Shown here: in pieces, positions 40,493 through 55,602 of the stretch | How positions within the stretch are numbered: position 1 is the stretch's first letter | How the letters are laid out: the number at the start of each line of letters is the position of its first letter | Assembly: GCF_008831285.2 (NCBI RefSeq) | Contig: NC_045140.1 | Location: 14,619,796-14,683,795 of the forward strand | Origin: Nymphaea colorata | Lineage: Eukaryota; Streptophyta; Magnoliopsida; Nymphaeales; Nymphaeaceae | DNA length: 64,000 nucleotides | Direction of reading: 5' to 3' | Notes under the pieces: model-generated | What the model saw: only the letters and a program-made list of their open reading frames with translations | Databases searched by the model: none | Told to the model about the DNA's origin: nothing | Translations under genes and position numbers: made by a program

Positions 40493-43400
40493 TTACTCAA
40501 GCTTAGTAGCTTTTATGTCGAGCACTCTTTTCACCACGCCCCTCATCGTAGGTCTTCCACTTGGATCTTTCGCAGTGCATCGCATAGCAATCAACAACAC
40601 TTTGCTTACCTCCTCTTTGATCGAGGAGTCCAGGAATTCTGCTGTGAGACATGGATCAATGACTTTATTGCTGCTGATTAGAGTAGCATTAACCCAGCCG
40701 ACAATGTCCATCTCCTCACCAAAAGAAGGATCTAGCGCCTTCTTCCTAGTTAGCAGTTCAAGGAGGAGAACTCCATAGCTATACACATCAGATTCTTTGC
40801 TCTTCAAAGTTGAAAATGCCATCTCTGCTTGGATAATGAACAGAAAATGAGGTAAGTTAACCACTTGACTTATAGAGGTTGACTAACGTAGCATTAACTT
40901 TGAGTGAGCAACATCCTTTATTAAATTAGATTGGATGTTTGTGAAGATTCTGTATATCTCGGAACTGTAATGGAGAATAACCATACCTGGTGCCATATAC
41001 CCTGGGGTGCCCACTACGGAGCTGGAAGGAGGCCCTGTGGATGAGAGTTTCATGAGCTTTGCAATACCAAAATCTGATATATGGGGCTCCATTTCCGAAT
41101 CTAATAGAACATTCTTCGGTTTGATGTCCCTGTGTATTATAGCAGGGTTGCAATCGTGGTGCAGATATGCCAAACCTTGTGCAATCCCTAGAGCAATTCT
41201 ATATCTCACATTCCATTCTAAAAGTGGAGGTGGTCTGACTTCATGTAAAACATCGTGAAGACTTCCATTTTCCATGAAATCGTACAAGATCAATCCATGG
41301 CTATCTCTGAACCAAAAATTTTCCAGCTTTAACAAATTCCTGTGCTTTATGCTGCCAAGAGTTTGAATTTCTTTCATCATACTTTTGTTAGGTCCTTTAC
41401 GACCTTTGAAATCAATCTTCTTCACTACATATGGTTTCCCCAGACCATGTTCCACTTTATAAATGGTGCCATGTGCTCCTCTTCCGATGATATATTGCTG
41501 GTTCAAGTTCCCAGTTGCTTCCATTACCCGGTTCAACATGGAAGACGGCCCTTCCTGTAATTGTAATTCTGCTACGTTGGAATGTGGATGGCTAAGAGGA
41601 AGCAACTTGACAACCGTCAATAAGAGTACAGAAAGAAAAATAGCCCCAAGAACTATCGCAACGACCATAACTCTAGTCGTTCTGTGATCTGATTTGGTGG
41701 CTTTGCAGCGAGCCAAGATGCCGTCGTCACAGATTATGTCGTCCTGAAGGCAAGGAATGCACAGTCCTGAATTGCCCAGAAAAGATGTAGGGGAAATGTT
41801 TAGAAACTTCACCCATGAATGTGGGATCGCACCAACGAAGTGATTATGAGAAACGTTCACTTGAAGTATCGACTGAAGACCAACCAATGGCGATAGGTTA
41901 CCAGTCAGATTGTTGAGAGATATATCCAAACTTTGAAGTTTATACAGTTGGCCTAGCTGCAGCGGAATTTGACCAACTAGCCCATTGCAACTGATATTTA
42001 ATCCAATATCCAGGCTCTGTATTTCTCCCAGTGAGGGAGGGATATCTCCCCCAAGCATGTTTCCTCCAAGTTGGAGTTCTAACAGCCTACCAAATGCAGA
42101 TAAGAACTCAGGTATGCCACCTGTGAATCGGTTCTCTTGGAGCATCAGATATTGCATTTTATTTAAACCTGCTAGGCTAGATGGAATCAAACCACTCAAG
42201 CTATTAAAACCCAGGTCCAATAAGTATAGCTCCTTGCAGTTGGAGATCTGGACAGGTAGTTGACCACGCAGATTGTTGTGGGACAGAACAAGACGACGCA
42301 AATCCCGAAGGTTTCCTAGCTCTTGAGGAAGAATGCCATTGAGCTTATTGGAAGACAAGTTAATAGATGTGAGATTGGTACAGTAGCGGATGCTGGGAGG
42401 GATAAATCCCTCAATGAGATTTCCTGTTATGTCCATATAGGATAGGCCGCAATTCTTTGAGAATTCTGGAAGACTGCCACTTAAGTTGTTGTTACTAAGT
42501 ATCATCCTTGTCAGACTAGTGCATTTCCCTACTTCAAGAGGTATACTACCATTGAAAAAGTTGTGTCCAAGATCTAGAATTTTTAGCTTCCTGTTCAAGC
42601 AAATGCTAGTTGGTATGAAACCAGTGAATTGATTGTTCGTCAAATCTATCGATTGTAAACTACTACTCGACCCAAAACTGGGCGGTAACGCTCCAGAAAG
42701 CCGATTATTAAACAAAGAAAGGTTCCTCAGCATCTTCGTCTCCGCCAATTCAGGAGGCACCTCCCCAGAAAGGTTGTTATTATAAAGAAAAAGAACTTCC
42801 AGGGTGGGAATTCTCAGGATTTCAGGTGGAATTCCACCATCGAGAGAATTAATGAACAATGAAAGTGTTCGTAAATTGGTTAACTTACCAATCTGAGAAG
42901 GAATCCTTCCACGGAGCTGGTTCTCATTTATCTGCAAATCAGTCAATGATGCACAGTTGCCGATCTCTGGAGGAATCGACCCCGACAACTGGTTCTTTGA
43001 CAGGTAGAGCTGCGAGAGCTTCGTCAGGGAGCCGAAGGAAGCGGGAATAGAGCCGCTTAAACTGTTGTCTACCATGGCTAACGCCACGAGTTCACTGCAG
43101 TTTCCCAACTGCATTGGGATTTGACCACTGAAACTATTGAAGGACAATATTAATACATTCAAGCTTCCACACCCACCATCACCAATCTGAACTCTTCCAC
43201 TGAACCTGTTCCGGTGAACATCAACATAACCAAGGCCACTGATTCTGTTCAACGTCGGGGGCAATGAACCAACCAGCTGGTTGTTGAACAGATAAAGTTC
43301 CGTCAGTTGGGTGCAATTGCCAATCGATTCGGGAAGGACACCGAAGAGGCAATTGTCACTCAACCAAGCAATTCTCAACGTCGTTAAGTTCCCCATACTG

Positions 43401-43957
43401 TCTGGAATTATGCCAGAGAAGTTGTTCTGGTTCAGGTAGAGCGTTTCCAGTAGCGGAAGCTGAAACAGAGTCCTCGGAAGGCCATTGTTCAAGAAGTTCC
43501 CGTAGAGTGACAGGGAGCTCAGTCTTTTCAACCTTCCAAAGCTCTCAGGAATTGGGCCACTGAGGAAGTTCATTGACAGGTCTAGGTACACCAGCTCTGT
43601 ACAGTTACCAAGCGTCGCCGGGATTTCTCCAGATAGGTTGTTTCCGGCGAGGTCGACCTTCTGGAGATGGGCCAAGAGCCCTATCTCAGATACCAACTTG
43701 CCAGAAACACCAACTTGGCTCATATTGATGCTTACCACCCTGTGTAGGCGATTGCAAAGAACACCTCTCCACATGCAAGGAGTAGCATCCGAAACATTCC
43801 AGGTTCCGCTTACTTGTTCAGGAAGAACCCATCCTTTAGAGAGAGAGAGCAGCACAAGTCCATCACGACTTAGACACGAAGCCAGACGAAAGGATGATAC
43901 TGCGACGACGAGGATGACAATGGTGGCACGTATTGCAATTCCGTGTTCTCCTTTCAT
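40493..43957 (-). CDS. PEPR1: LRR receptor-like kinase, PEPR1/PEPR2-like
   Basis: This is a plasma-membrane receptor kinase of the LRR-XI group, the class that perceives endogenous Pep danger peptides and amplifies immunity. Exon 1 (43957-40987) and exon 2 (40824-40493) join in phase to give 1,100 aa. The start is the ATG that opens an N-terminal signal peptide (hydrophobic VILVVAVSS). The protein has an LRR N-cap (SRDGLVLLSL to CMWRGVLC) and a long unbroken LRR array to about residue 730. A membrane segment lies at about 757-781 and the kinase starts near 820: GRGAHGTIYK, an invariant Lys around 844, HRDIKPKN around 940 (an RD kinase), DFG around 960, and GTPGYMAPE across the intron. The juxtamembrane and kinase entry (QEGPSSMLNRVMEATGNLNQ) strongly resembles Arabidopsis PEPR1. 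All catalytic residues are present. PEPR1 versus PEPR2 orthology cannot be decided here. Confidence 0.92.
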
Positions 43958-46900
43958 CCTCAAGGCAACACCTCAAGATTTGTTCCTCCAGCAGAAGCCC
44001 AAGAATTCGGCCATGATGAACTGTGAAGGACACATTAGCCTTTACTCCAAATCCATCATTTCTTTTACAAGGACCACTGAAACGCGGAGAGCGAAGTTTA
44101 GAGGAGAAAGAGGAAGGAAGCAGGCGCCATTCAATTAAAAGGACAGCAGAAATAGAGTCGGGCAGACGCGTGCATTTATTTGGAGATTGCGTTGGACTCC
44201 ACGGAGTCTGATCAGGACAGCAATGCAGCCATATCCGCTCAATGTTTTTCAGCTAAACTGCAACTCCAAAACCTATTAAATCTTATTTAAAACAGATGCA
44301 GTTTACATACCGAATACTTTCCCTCTCCTTTAATATAAGGATATAATTTTGTGTTTCGAGTCCGCTTTGTCATAATTATAAGTTATAATAATGGGCTCGC
44401 ACCTATAATTTGATGTCAGCTTAGAGTTCTTACTGGCAATTGTCAGATAAGGATCTAGTTCTACCGTTGAAGGCTCAGGTAGCTAAGTGAGACGGCAATG
44501 GCGTCGTTGTTTCTAATAAGAGGAAATAAAAAGCAAAATGGAAAAGTACAAATTTCACCTCACATTTTAACCTTAGCCAACAAAACTTTGAATTTTATGA
44601 TAAACTTCATAAACACATACTTCAAAATCTGTTGCCAACCCAAAAGCAGACTAGAAAAGAAGACTCCCCTGGTCTTAAATATTTCATGTCATTCTCCTAT
44701 AGAAGCTTTTATTAGCGGCTGCAAAGCCATTTTGCAGAGAAATAGTTTGGCACGAACCCAACTTTCTTAGACATACCAATTAGCCATTTGTTTAGTGCTG
44801 AGACGGTGCGCTTAGCTTCTCCAACACAATGCATGCTCCGAGCCACCAACCAAAGCTTACTGACAACACGACACTGGGAATGGCATCACTTGTGAGCAGA
44901 ATCTAGGTGCAGCTTCACCCACTTGTGTTGCTGCCACCTTACATGGAGTAGGACACGCCCACTGTTAAGTATCCGTCAATTATTTGCTGAAGGTCTTCTT
45001 CGCTATCAAGACTGGTATCCTAATGCAACTACTGATCGAAGGCAATCAGATGACATTAATCGTATTTGGAATATAATTGTCTTTCCGGTCTCGTCCAAAT
45101 CTTAACTGCGCTTGAATTCTTATTAGTCAATTAAAATGGAAGAGAATTTGAATGTGAAGGTGGGAGGTCTGTTAGGTAACGCTTTCCAGTGAGCAGGGAT
45201 TAATGCTACTATGTAAGCGAGAGCCAAAGCTTTCCCCCCTTGTCCTTGACCCTAAGGTCTTGAACTATGTCAGTATCAGGCAGTCAGATTTCACTTGTTT
45301 CAACTTGCACCTAGAAACCTACCTCCATTTTTGTATACAAAAGCATAGCATTATGTATGTCAAACTGAAGAAGCGTAACATAAAACATGTCCCTAGTCCA
45401 TCCATTTAAGCTAATGCTCTGCGGGCGTATTAGACGATGCTTCCAACAATGTAACAACAAAAGGAAATAGCAGGAAGATTCTTCATAGGTGGATTTTTTA
45501 AGCCAAGGCAAATCTTCACAAAGGCGCTCTCTTCATTAAATACCAAGAGAGAAGCACCGACTCCATGACATTAAGGAAGGCCTTCATGGGCGCCTGCCAT
45601 CGTCGTCATTACACTTCATACTCTGATGAAGGAGGGACTCCACCTGCCAAAACATGGCCCACGAGGCACCAAGTAACATGCATTTCGGGCAGAACGGCAT
45701 TATTCAACTTGCTTCTCTTTGTCAGTCCTGCGGCCGGGTCATTTCATCTATATCTGAAAGAATAAATGACAGTTACCATGGGCTGTTTGTACCCTGCTTG
45801 CTTAACCCGAAAACAAAAGCAAATCGAAGGAATAATTAATAGAATTAAATCACTCCTGACAGTAGCTAATCTTAGAAACTAGTTAATTAATCAATAGGCC
45901 ATTGACGGTGTTTTCTTTCTTAAATTGATATATGTATCCACAAAAAAAAATGACGGAAATTGGTATTAGCAGACAAGATGAACCTCTACCCAATTGGACT
46001 GCCACCTGCCTTTGCGTATCAAAGCAACTAAATAAGCACCATCTTTCAGAAGCATGGAGCTTTTCGCTGACGTTATTTAATTAAACAGACTGACACTGCT
46101 ACTGATTAATCAAGGCAAGCGGGATGCGGATTGCATCACAATATTTTTTTGGTACATCAATATTTGGCCACTGCATTTCCCACTTTTTGAAACATTTGAC
46201 AACCTTTAAGTATTAATTATTACTCCAATACAATAAAATATCTGAATATGAGAAGTGGTAGGCAGTCAAAAGCCAAAATGGTGGCTGTGACTGTTTGAAG
46301 CTAATACCATATTTACAAATTTGACATGCATTCGGTGTCATTCTCAGAGACTCCCAGTTTCCATAAAAAAAGAAGTACAAGGACTAACCAATGTAAATCA
46401 GATTTGCTATCACTTCGTTGGCTGACTGGATCATTCAACAGCCATTTCGTAACACTAATAATTTGTTATTATCCATAGAACACAATAACACATTATTCTA
46501 TGAATTTGCCCCACTATGGAACAGTACCATGTTGCTTGCATCGCCAAACGACCACTAGGGCCGTTGATGGCTTTGGGATTCTATTCAAAAACTATTTAAA
46601 CGAACCCAAATATCTCAATATGGCTCTGAAAAAACTTCATGTGAATCCTACTTAATCAACCTGAACCTGATTTTGTTTAGATGTTAGACCGTCCTGTTTT
46701 AGTCCAAATATATGCCAGAAATGTGCCACAATTTGCCGAAACAAGATTTGAGAAGGCATAATTGACGCTGGTCACCTAAGATATTAAAGGATCCATGAAA
46801 AACCTGGTCCATGTGCCCGAACTCTTTGACTACCTTAAATAAAGAATCAGCACCATGCGTTGCGGCTAAAAGTGAGGCCAACCATTTGGCGATTGGGGAA

Positions 46901-49900
46901 GGCATGCTTTATGCTATTCTTGGCTTTCAATGATTTGATAATAGGCAGCATTTGTTTATAATGTAATGAGGCATGCATTATTCTCAGCAACAACGCATCG
47001 CAACGAATACTCCGCCAACGGAAATGGCCTCGTTAAGCCCACATTCTCTCGGACTCCTACTAAGCGATTTACTCGCAATTCCGAGTTGTAATACACGCAT
47101 ATCTTTATCCTTTAAGAATCCTCGTCTTATTTTAACATATTTAACCCTTTTTCCTTTTTGACATATTCTATAAAAAGTCAAAGAGAGATGCAAAACAAGT
47201 AATGAAGTTTCGGATCATGACTGATTTCCCTCTCCACGTTGTAGGCATGTAGCATCACCGTAACTTCTTGAATCAACGCCGTATGGCCATATATAAGGCT
47301 TATAATCTTAACAAACAACCGACAGATCCACGAAGCTTTGTTGACTTGACAGATGCTAAAGAGAACGCCAAAAAAGCTCAGAAGGTGCATTTTCCCGGTC
47401 GCAAAAGCCAGAGATTGGCAACCGGTCAGCCTATTAAATTCTCACTGCTAGAAATTTCAGGGGTGGTGTGTGGGTGGTTGCTTCACCAATTGAAGAGCTA
47501 TTTAGAAAATATTACAAGACTAATGCGCGTTCAACCAAGCAGAAAAAAATTGACAAAAAGATCTTCCGTATCAAGAAACGCGAAAGCCAAGCCGAAAATG
47601 CCCCTAAAGAATGAGATGTTTGCGATTCATAAAAATAAAAATTTTGAAGACAAACTTACACTAACCTAAATAAACCCTTCAACGTTTATGTCAACTGAAA
47701 TTTTTGGGAGAAAAAGGCGGGAGATCCAAAGCTTTTGAGAAAAAAAAGTTACGAGGTAAAACCTACCCCGATGTGAGTGAACTTTTTAAACGCCAAGTGA
47801 AGCACTAGGGCGCAAATAGGCTGTTACTCATAGAAAAAGCTGTCGAACCAGTGGGAAATTTTTATCCAACAATGAGCAGAGGTGGCATCGATTTCAGCAA
47901 AATAAAAGCTTGGGTTGTTAGGTAGGCAGGGATATAAATATTTATTCCCATGTTATTCCTCTATCCACAGAGGAAAACAAGGTGAAAATAAACCATTGGG
48001 AAATGTTTGATAGGCAGGGATATTCTTCCCATGGTAGACGGGGGAAACGTCATTCCTCTATTAATAGAGGGGCAAGAGTGAACAGACCTGTCTAACCCAC
48101 TCCACCCAGTTTTTCCATTCAATGCTGTGGAGGACGCAAATAACAAATCGGTTAGCGGGCAACGCAGACAAGTCCTCACCATCACACGCACCCTTTCAGG
48201 ACGCGAACTTGCCCACGTTCACCTACAGGAAAAAGAAGGATGCCCATACCTATAAGCAACAGTAGTCAAGCTTGCAAAATTTTCTGCAACAGAACAGCAG
48301 GCCTCAGTTTCTTGGTTGGCGTCCTGTCCACAGCTATTCAAACTTGGACATAGTTTGAAGTTTGAACGTCATCCACCAACACGAAACATGCCCAAGCGAC
48401 AAGACAAGATATTCCAACGCAATTCAGGAGATATACGAATGACATTATTTGAGTTCGATCTACATTGGTAATACAACAGAAAAATATCGCAAGAAACAAT
48501 TGCTACGAAATAGGGTTCACAGTCAAACAACGGCAGTTGTTTAAGCCAATTATGTTCAGGATGTGGATACACAAACACAAGCTCTCTAACCAGATAACAT
48601 TACTACAACGACAGTTTCAGAGAGCCCCCAAAGCCACTGGAAACTTGGAAGCCATGAGTAGGCAACAAAAGACATGAGACATTCCTCGAACCTCCCAAGC
48701 TCTCAGAAAGTTGGAACAATAGGGCAACAGGAGTAAAACCATGTCCAACAGGATTAAAAGTTAAAACCATGTCCCACACCTTTCTCATGTTCTACAACCC
48801 TAACTAGTGTTTACATTTTCTCAACTGAATCATGAGAAGGCTGCAGTTTTTTTGTTTAAAATAGGCAAAATGGAAATTCAGCCAAATGACACTCAGCGAA
48901 ACTGGGGAGGATGTACGATTGTAAGCATACTGGCGTCACTTAGTTGCACCATCAAAATGAAAAGAACAGCAATACTTTACACCTCAGCAGTAGTTACCAA
49001 CCTCGTATGGAACAAGAGGACGACTAGGTTGAAGTCGAAACCGGCAATCAGCTTCTCAACATAATATCCAAGCTGCACATACAAATCAAGCATCTGCATA
49101 GCAAACCGAGGTATGCAAGTTGAACCCAAAGCAGGTGAATCTTAGTCATAGTGGTACATAGAGTAAATAATCAGTATCACGTGCCCTGTCGAGGGAAACC
49201 ACTGGTTAGAATATCAGGATGAATGCTGACAGCACGAGCATGTTCCATGTATGAGCATGCATGCATGCACACATGCATGTGCACATTGATCACTGATAGC
49301 TTCACAAGAAGAGTGAAACTGGATAGATGTAAAATAGATGAATTGCCATGACAACAACCATAATCAAGATGATGTTCACTAAGCCTGTCATCCCTAATGT
49401 CAATGTAAAACACCAACTGTGGACACTGAATCAAATTCTTAAGAGATGCCTATGACTTCAAATAAACACAATGTTGACAAAAGCCATGTCTTCTATACAT
49501 GCTTGATGCCAATGTATCTGCAAACGAATAATGTTCCATGGGTTGTCCACCCTCAGAATAATGGCAAGGCACCATGATCACCATGCATATAGCACAAGGA
49601 ATAATGAGATGATGGATGACGTGAGATGAAACATAACATGATGCTCACAATGCCATCCCTTTCTACTTTTAGATCTTGCATAAAAGGCAGAATACATCCC
49701 TTCAGGCTACTGGATAAGTAGGCACACCACCATTCGCATCAGCGACCCCATTTGCTCTGTCTTTCCTTTTCCCGAATGGATTTTTGGAAAATGTACCCAC
49801 TGTCAAGGAAACAGTACAATAAATATTTTTTCTGCAGAAAAATACACTTATCACATGCTACATAAATAGCAACAAAGTGCATCGCTAGACATGACAAAAC

Positions 49901-50341
49901 TGACATCCAAATCCTATGTATTCCAAATTAAGATTCAATGTCAGGTCTTCAACAAAAGATAAAAGCAGACATAAGTTAGAATATGTATCTACCAACAAGC
50001 CAGAACAATTTACTACTTCCAAAATATCACCAAGCACTGAAGCTGATCTTGAGGGAAAATAACCAACGGACTTATATAAGAAAAAGAAATAACATATATT
50101 AAGTAAAGCATTTTTTGAATTTAATTTTTTTAATCATCAAAAAATTACTCTTTTAACATCGAAATTTCGATAGTGGAAAATTAATGTTAATGAAAACTTG
50201 AATTAAACACGTTTTGTATTAAATTAGGATTCATAAACATGTAGCATGTGCATATAGTTTAAAATATTTTGTAACAAAAATTAAGTAGTCTGGCTTTTGT
50301 CCCCGGCCTAAATGATCTGAGATATACCTGTTCCTCATTAG

Positions 50342-50378
<37 letters not shown>

Positions 50379-50667
50379 GAGAGAGAGAGAGTCCAAAACC
50401 AAAAAGGAAAACATATGACAAGACTAACTTTTATAAAAAATTTTTAACTTTCTAAAAGTTACCCTATTTATAAACAAGGTAAAATGGAAAAGTGACCAAG
50501 AAGGGCCTGAAGGCCCTAAACCACTGACTAGAACTGGTGACTAGTTGGCCAACTAGGGGTCAGCAATCTTCAGGCCATGGCCTAGTCGTCAGAAGCCTGT
50601 GGTTCAACAACCAAGGAACAAGCCAAAAGAGTGGAAAAGAAAATGAACTTAAAAAAAAATCGTATAT
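43958..50667. other. Intergenic stretch upstream of the PEPR gene
   Basis: No recognisable coding region or RNA gene is visible. The first few hundred bases would be the PEPR promoter and leader; AAATAAAT on the minus strand near 44175 is a weak TATA-like candidate. A 129-codon frame at 47283-47669 (plus) is lysine-rich and unlike any family I know. The remainder is AT-rich with one compound SSR. Confidence 0.5.
50341..50391. repeat. Compound (AC)n(AT)n(AG)n microsatellite
   Basis: Three dinucleotide repeats run end to end without interruption. They lie just downstream of the RNA-binding protein gene. Confidence 0.95.
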
Positions 50668-53600
50668 TTATGAAGGATATTGAATGCGCATTCCACCACG
50701 TCCAGAACTAGGAATAACAGCTCCTTGTAGATTTTGGTGTACAGCAGAAGCGCTGTCAACATCCTGCATGTAAAGATTAAACGTCAGTCCAGAGAGCATT
50801 AGTTGATAAACACTAAGCAGAAGAATCTGGCAGATCAAATGGTCATAAAGCCACAGCCGCAAAAAGCGTGTTTTTCTTTTGTGGAAAAAAAAACCAAAAA
50901 AGAACAAGATAAACAAGTCGGCCATTTAAAACTCTAAAAAAACTTCGTTTGTTTGAAAAAAAAAACCAAAACAAAACAAGTCGGCCATTTAAAACTCTAA
51001 AAAAACTTCGTTTGTTTAAATAACGTTTTTTTTGCGTTTTATTCACGATTGTTTCAAGCTTTTTTATTTTTTTTCATTCTTTCACTTTTAGTGCCAAACT
51101 GCTTGTTTTCATTTTCTAATTTTTATTTGTTGTAAATCTACTTAATTTTTGATGTTTGTGTTATTAGTTTCTCACTTTTTTTTTTACTCAAGCTTACGGT
51201 ATTATAACCGAGAAAACCCATGCCATTTAAAACACAAAAAAGTTTTCTGTGGCCATGCATAAAGCTAATATCTACAAATGAATATTGTTTAAGCAATCAG
51301 ACAGTTTTCAAAAGAACAGCAAAGTGAGACAGAGATACAAAATAGAAAACTCATGTTTAAAGATATTGCACCTATCTATTTACGTGATTCACTAACCTCA
51401 AATTCAATAAAACAGACTGTATTCCTCTCTTGCCGCAAAACCTTCATCTGTTTGAAACCAGGCTGTCTGCACATATAACAACCATAATGCAAGAAAAATT
51501 TTATGTCAATGATGATAGGACCATCATCTGTAAGCCAAGAGTAATACAGAAAATTCATCCATGGGAAAAAAAAAAAAAAAAAACCATTACAGTGACACAT
51601 TATACGGCAGTAATACATCACATGACACAGCATGGAAAATCCCAAGAGACATATATGTGATCAGATCAACTTTATCTCAGTTGACCCTGCCACATATTAT
51701 GATGTCAAATCCTAAGATCATATTTCATTAATTTTTTGAGCATTCATTATTCGATGCATGGATGACAAAATACAGGCAGAGAACAAGTTTAATTTGGGAT
51801 TAGAAGCATGACAAGCAGTCTGTGTATTGCTGTCAAACCAAGCCACAAGCAATTCAAGAAAGACTAGAGAGCCCAAACATGAACAGCGCATCCTCAGGGC
51901 AGCACAATTTACACAGGCTGATTAAATAGCTATGGTACATGCATCCATACTTGGTTCACGCTGCCAGGAATTCAACTCTCACTCTCACTCTATCTCTCAT
52001 ATATCCATGCTCATGTGATGCAAAGAAGCACCATAAAGCGAATGATCAAGAAAGCATACCCATTGAATAAGCCCCTTAGTTCCTCCTCGATGGTGTTCTC
52101 TCCAAGATTTCCAATAAAAAGAGTATTACATGGAGGATTGTCTTTCATATTCTGGCAAAGATAAAAATGCAAAGTTAGGCCTGTTCAGTGCAGTCTTTCA
52201 AAAATTAGTTTTTTAGATTGGCTTCAAAATTATATTGTCAACATCAACCTTTGTTACCTTCATTTCAATACTTTAAACAATTAAAAAACTCTTCTGCATG
52301 ACATCTGTTTTCAACAACTCATATGATAATTTTTACTTCTAATGAAATCCAATCAGTGTTTTTTGTCAAAGCCACTGTTATTGTCATAGAATGCTCTCAA
52401 GATTCTAGTATTAGTTGTTTAATTGTTATCTGAGAAAAACTAGCAGCTTAGATCAGCTACATACTCTGAAAACCGAATTCAATTGGATTTCAAGCAGCAA
52501 AAGAAAGCAAGCTCCATAAAGTTTATACCAAACGCATAGCACTTACACACACAGTGACCACTACTATCATCACTGAAGGATCAATCAACACAAAACCACC
52601 CAGTAACATGGCTATCGACATCATGATCATCATCAAAGACAAGAATCCACAACATCATCAAATTATGAGGAATCATCGAAGAGTTTTTGAAACATCACAC
52701 CGAGGCAGTGCAACACATAATAAAAAAGAAATACAATTTCTATACCTGAATAGGTGCGTAGCCAGATGGTGCAGGGAGAGGGGCAGGAGCAGGCCTGGGC
52801 ACCGGAGCAACGGGATAGGCACCATATGGATCATAAGGAGCTGTAGATGGCATATATCTGATAGCCAAAGAAGGCATTTTACCAAGTTGTATATGAAGAC
52901 AAATAATATATCCTCAGACCAGAAACTATATGCATGACATAGTGGTTTTGGATGAAAAGGAGCAAGTTGTATACCCTTGTGGTCCCCAAACAGGTGCAGC
53001 AGGAGGATAAGAACCAGGGTGTGGATAACCACCATGAGTATAATCACCCCCTGTCCTCATGCGTTTACTTTGGTCAAATGAACTTGAATCAGTAACTACA
53101 CCTAGCAATGAATGACAAAAGTAGATCCCACAATTAAAAACCTTCTATATAGAAAGCCCAGAAACAGAACCCATGAAGCTATAGCAAAAAATAGTAATAA
53201 CAATAATATACTTTAAAATTCTTATTATGCAGACAAATTCTTGACAGTGGCTGTCTATTCCATAGCTAGAAGATAAGCCGGAATATCAAATAAATGGAGT
53301 CTTGCCGAAAACATGGGCATCCACTTGCACTTCTTTGATAAACTGCTTGAATCAGTGTACACATCGTGCTGGAGATAACTGTTTTTTCCTCTCCTTTCCT
53401 TTCCAGTCTTTTTTTTTCTTTCCTATGCAAAAAGAATTTTTTAAAGCTTCCCTTTACCTCCATTAAAATTAGCTATCTAGACACAAGATTGTGTGTCCTT
53501 TACTTTCCTTTCCATCCCCATGCAAACAGGCTGGGTGACCAGCCAAGCCTGTGGCCCTAGGCAAGCCTTCAACAACATAGATGATGCCCCGGATGATTGA

Positions 53601-55602
53601 TTTAGCAAAATCAAGAAAATTAGCTGCTAAATGAAGGGCAGATATTGGTCATGTTTACAAAAAAATATATGTATAAGCATCCCCTAATGGTGCAATAATA
53701 ATTTTCACTCATCCATCTTAACATCAAACTATATAAGCAAATCCAGCACAGTAGATGCTGATAAGAGCAACAAGCAATCATTAGCATCAGAATTCCGAAA
53801 AAATAGCAAATTACATTCATTTAACGAGGTATTTATCTGGCTAGATTGAGTGTTAAGAGTACATACGGCCCAACCAAAGGAATTGGTTTCCTATGTGTAT
53901 GTGCAACTTTGAACATTTCAGATTGGCCCCACCCCATTTCAACAGGAGTGGACGAGATAACCTGTTGCTTCAAATAGTAACATGTTGAAGTGTTGGTGCA
54001 AAAATATTACGAATAAATCAGCTTAACCACTAACTTGTGTAGACAAGTTAGCTCAGCAGTGAATAAACAACCCATGTCAGTACAGATACATGGACAAAAA
54101 TTAAAAATAATATATGCTCCTATGGTTGCCAAGACTTCCAAAACCTAATGAAGTCACATCAAAAGTTTGTTAACGAAACTTCATTTGCTTATTATAAGCA
54201 GTATCACTTACTTCATTCTCTACTTGAATTGGTTTAAAGTTTTAAACTTTAAAACTTTTTTGAACTTGAACAATCTTAAAAACATGAATATTTAATTTTC
54301 ACCATTCCCATTTTCTAGTTTTCAGCTGCATAAGGTCAATGGTTTTTGTAAGGTTATCTAACAGGACAAGGAAATGAATACCGATTTTAGTTGCATTTAA
54401 ATTACACAGCCGCAGAACAAAGAAAAGGAAACACATAAATTCATATCAAATTAGCAATAAAGAAACTTTCTTATAAAGAGTGGACCCATTATGTTAGATC
54501 AGTTTCCAACTTGAGCCAAGAGGTAAATATTTTTTAATCACAGATTTTATATGAAGATGACAGAACTTAATTGAATAGTTAAATAACATATATAGAGCTG
54601 TAAACAAGCAAAACCAATTGATCCTGTTAACTGACCTCTTTTGACAAATAAATTCTTCTTCGCCATCTCAGTGTGCAAGACGGACTTCGACTCTGTGTCA
54701 AAAACCATGTCCTGAAGGCAAGAAACACAAAGGTAAAACAAAAACAATCAAATTAGCAATGCAAGCATTGCTAGTGCCGATGTACCTAGCAAACCAAAAA
54801 AAAAAAAACAACCACATGGACATTAGCAAAAAGATGAAAACACAAAAATTACATCAAAGGACATCTATCCAACAACATGAATATTCTTCAGCATGGTAGA
54901 AATGACACCTTGAGATAAAATAAAAGTACCATGTATGTTTAAAATTTAAATCCCATAACACAACAGAAACATCAATGTATATTTTAGAAGCGTTGTGGTA
55001 GCTTTCTCCTTATTTAGCTGGTGAAAAAGAAAAAAAGGAAGGAATTAAAAAGCACGGGTAAACAGTATGCTTCCAATAATAAACAAGAAGCAGTGTAGTG
55101 GGTCGAAAACTATTGCCTTTCCAGATTGAAGCTAATTATTTAAGTCCAATGATATCACCGAAAAATGACAGGATCTTCCGACCATGATAAGGCAGACTTA
55201 CTGCCATCCACCTACTCTAAACCTAGAACCAATTTGCACATCTGATGAGCTGCTGAAAGTAAAAGCATCGATGAAGAACTCAACAGGCATACTAAGATTA
55301 AAAGAAACGAGAATAAAAAAACGTCTATTATACTTCGTTTTTTTAAATAAACGTGGTAAGTTCCTAGTTGTCTGCTTTGAAGTATGCAACCCAGGATCAC
55401 TACCATCCAAGTTTATCAGGGGGACTTTTTTAAGTTCGAGTAGCCATGCACTAGGAATGGTGGTCTTTCGGTGCTTGTTAACTCAATGCCATAATTCATA
55501 AAACTCGTCGTTATTGATATAATTCGGTGACTTTATCTTTTGACAATGTTAAACTGCTATCCGTAAGAGATCAAATCATATGAGCAACCGATACACTCTG
55601 AA

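Noticed and set aside
47283-47669. 129-codon lysine-rich plus-strand frame
   Set aside because: No recognisable domain, no neighbouring exons, and an AT-rich composition with AAA codons that arises easily by chance.
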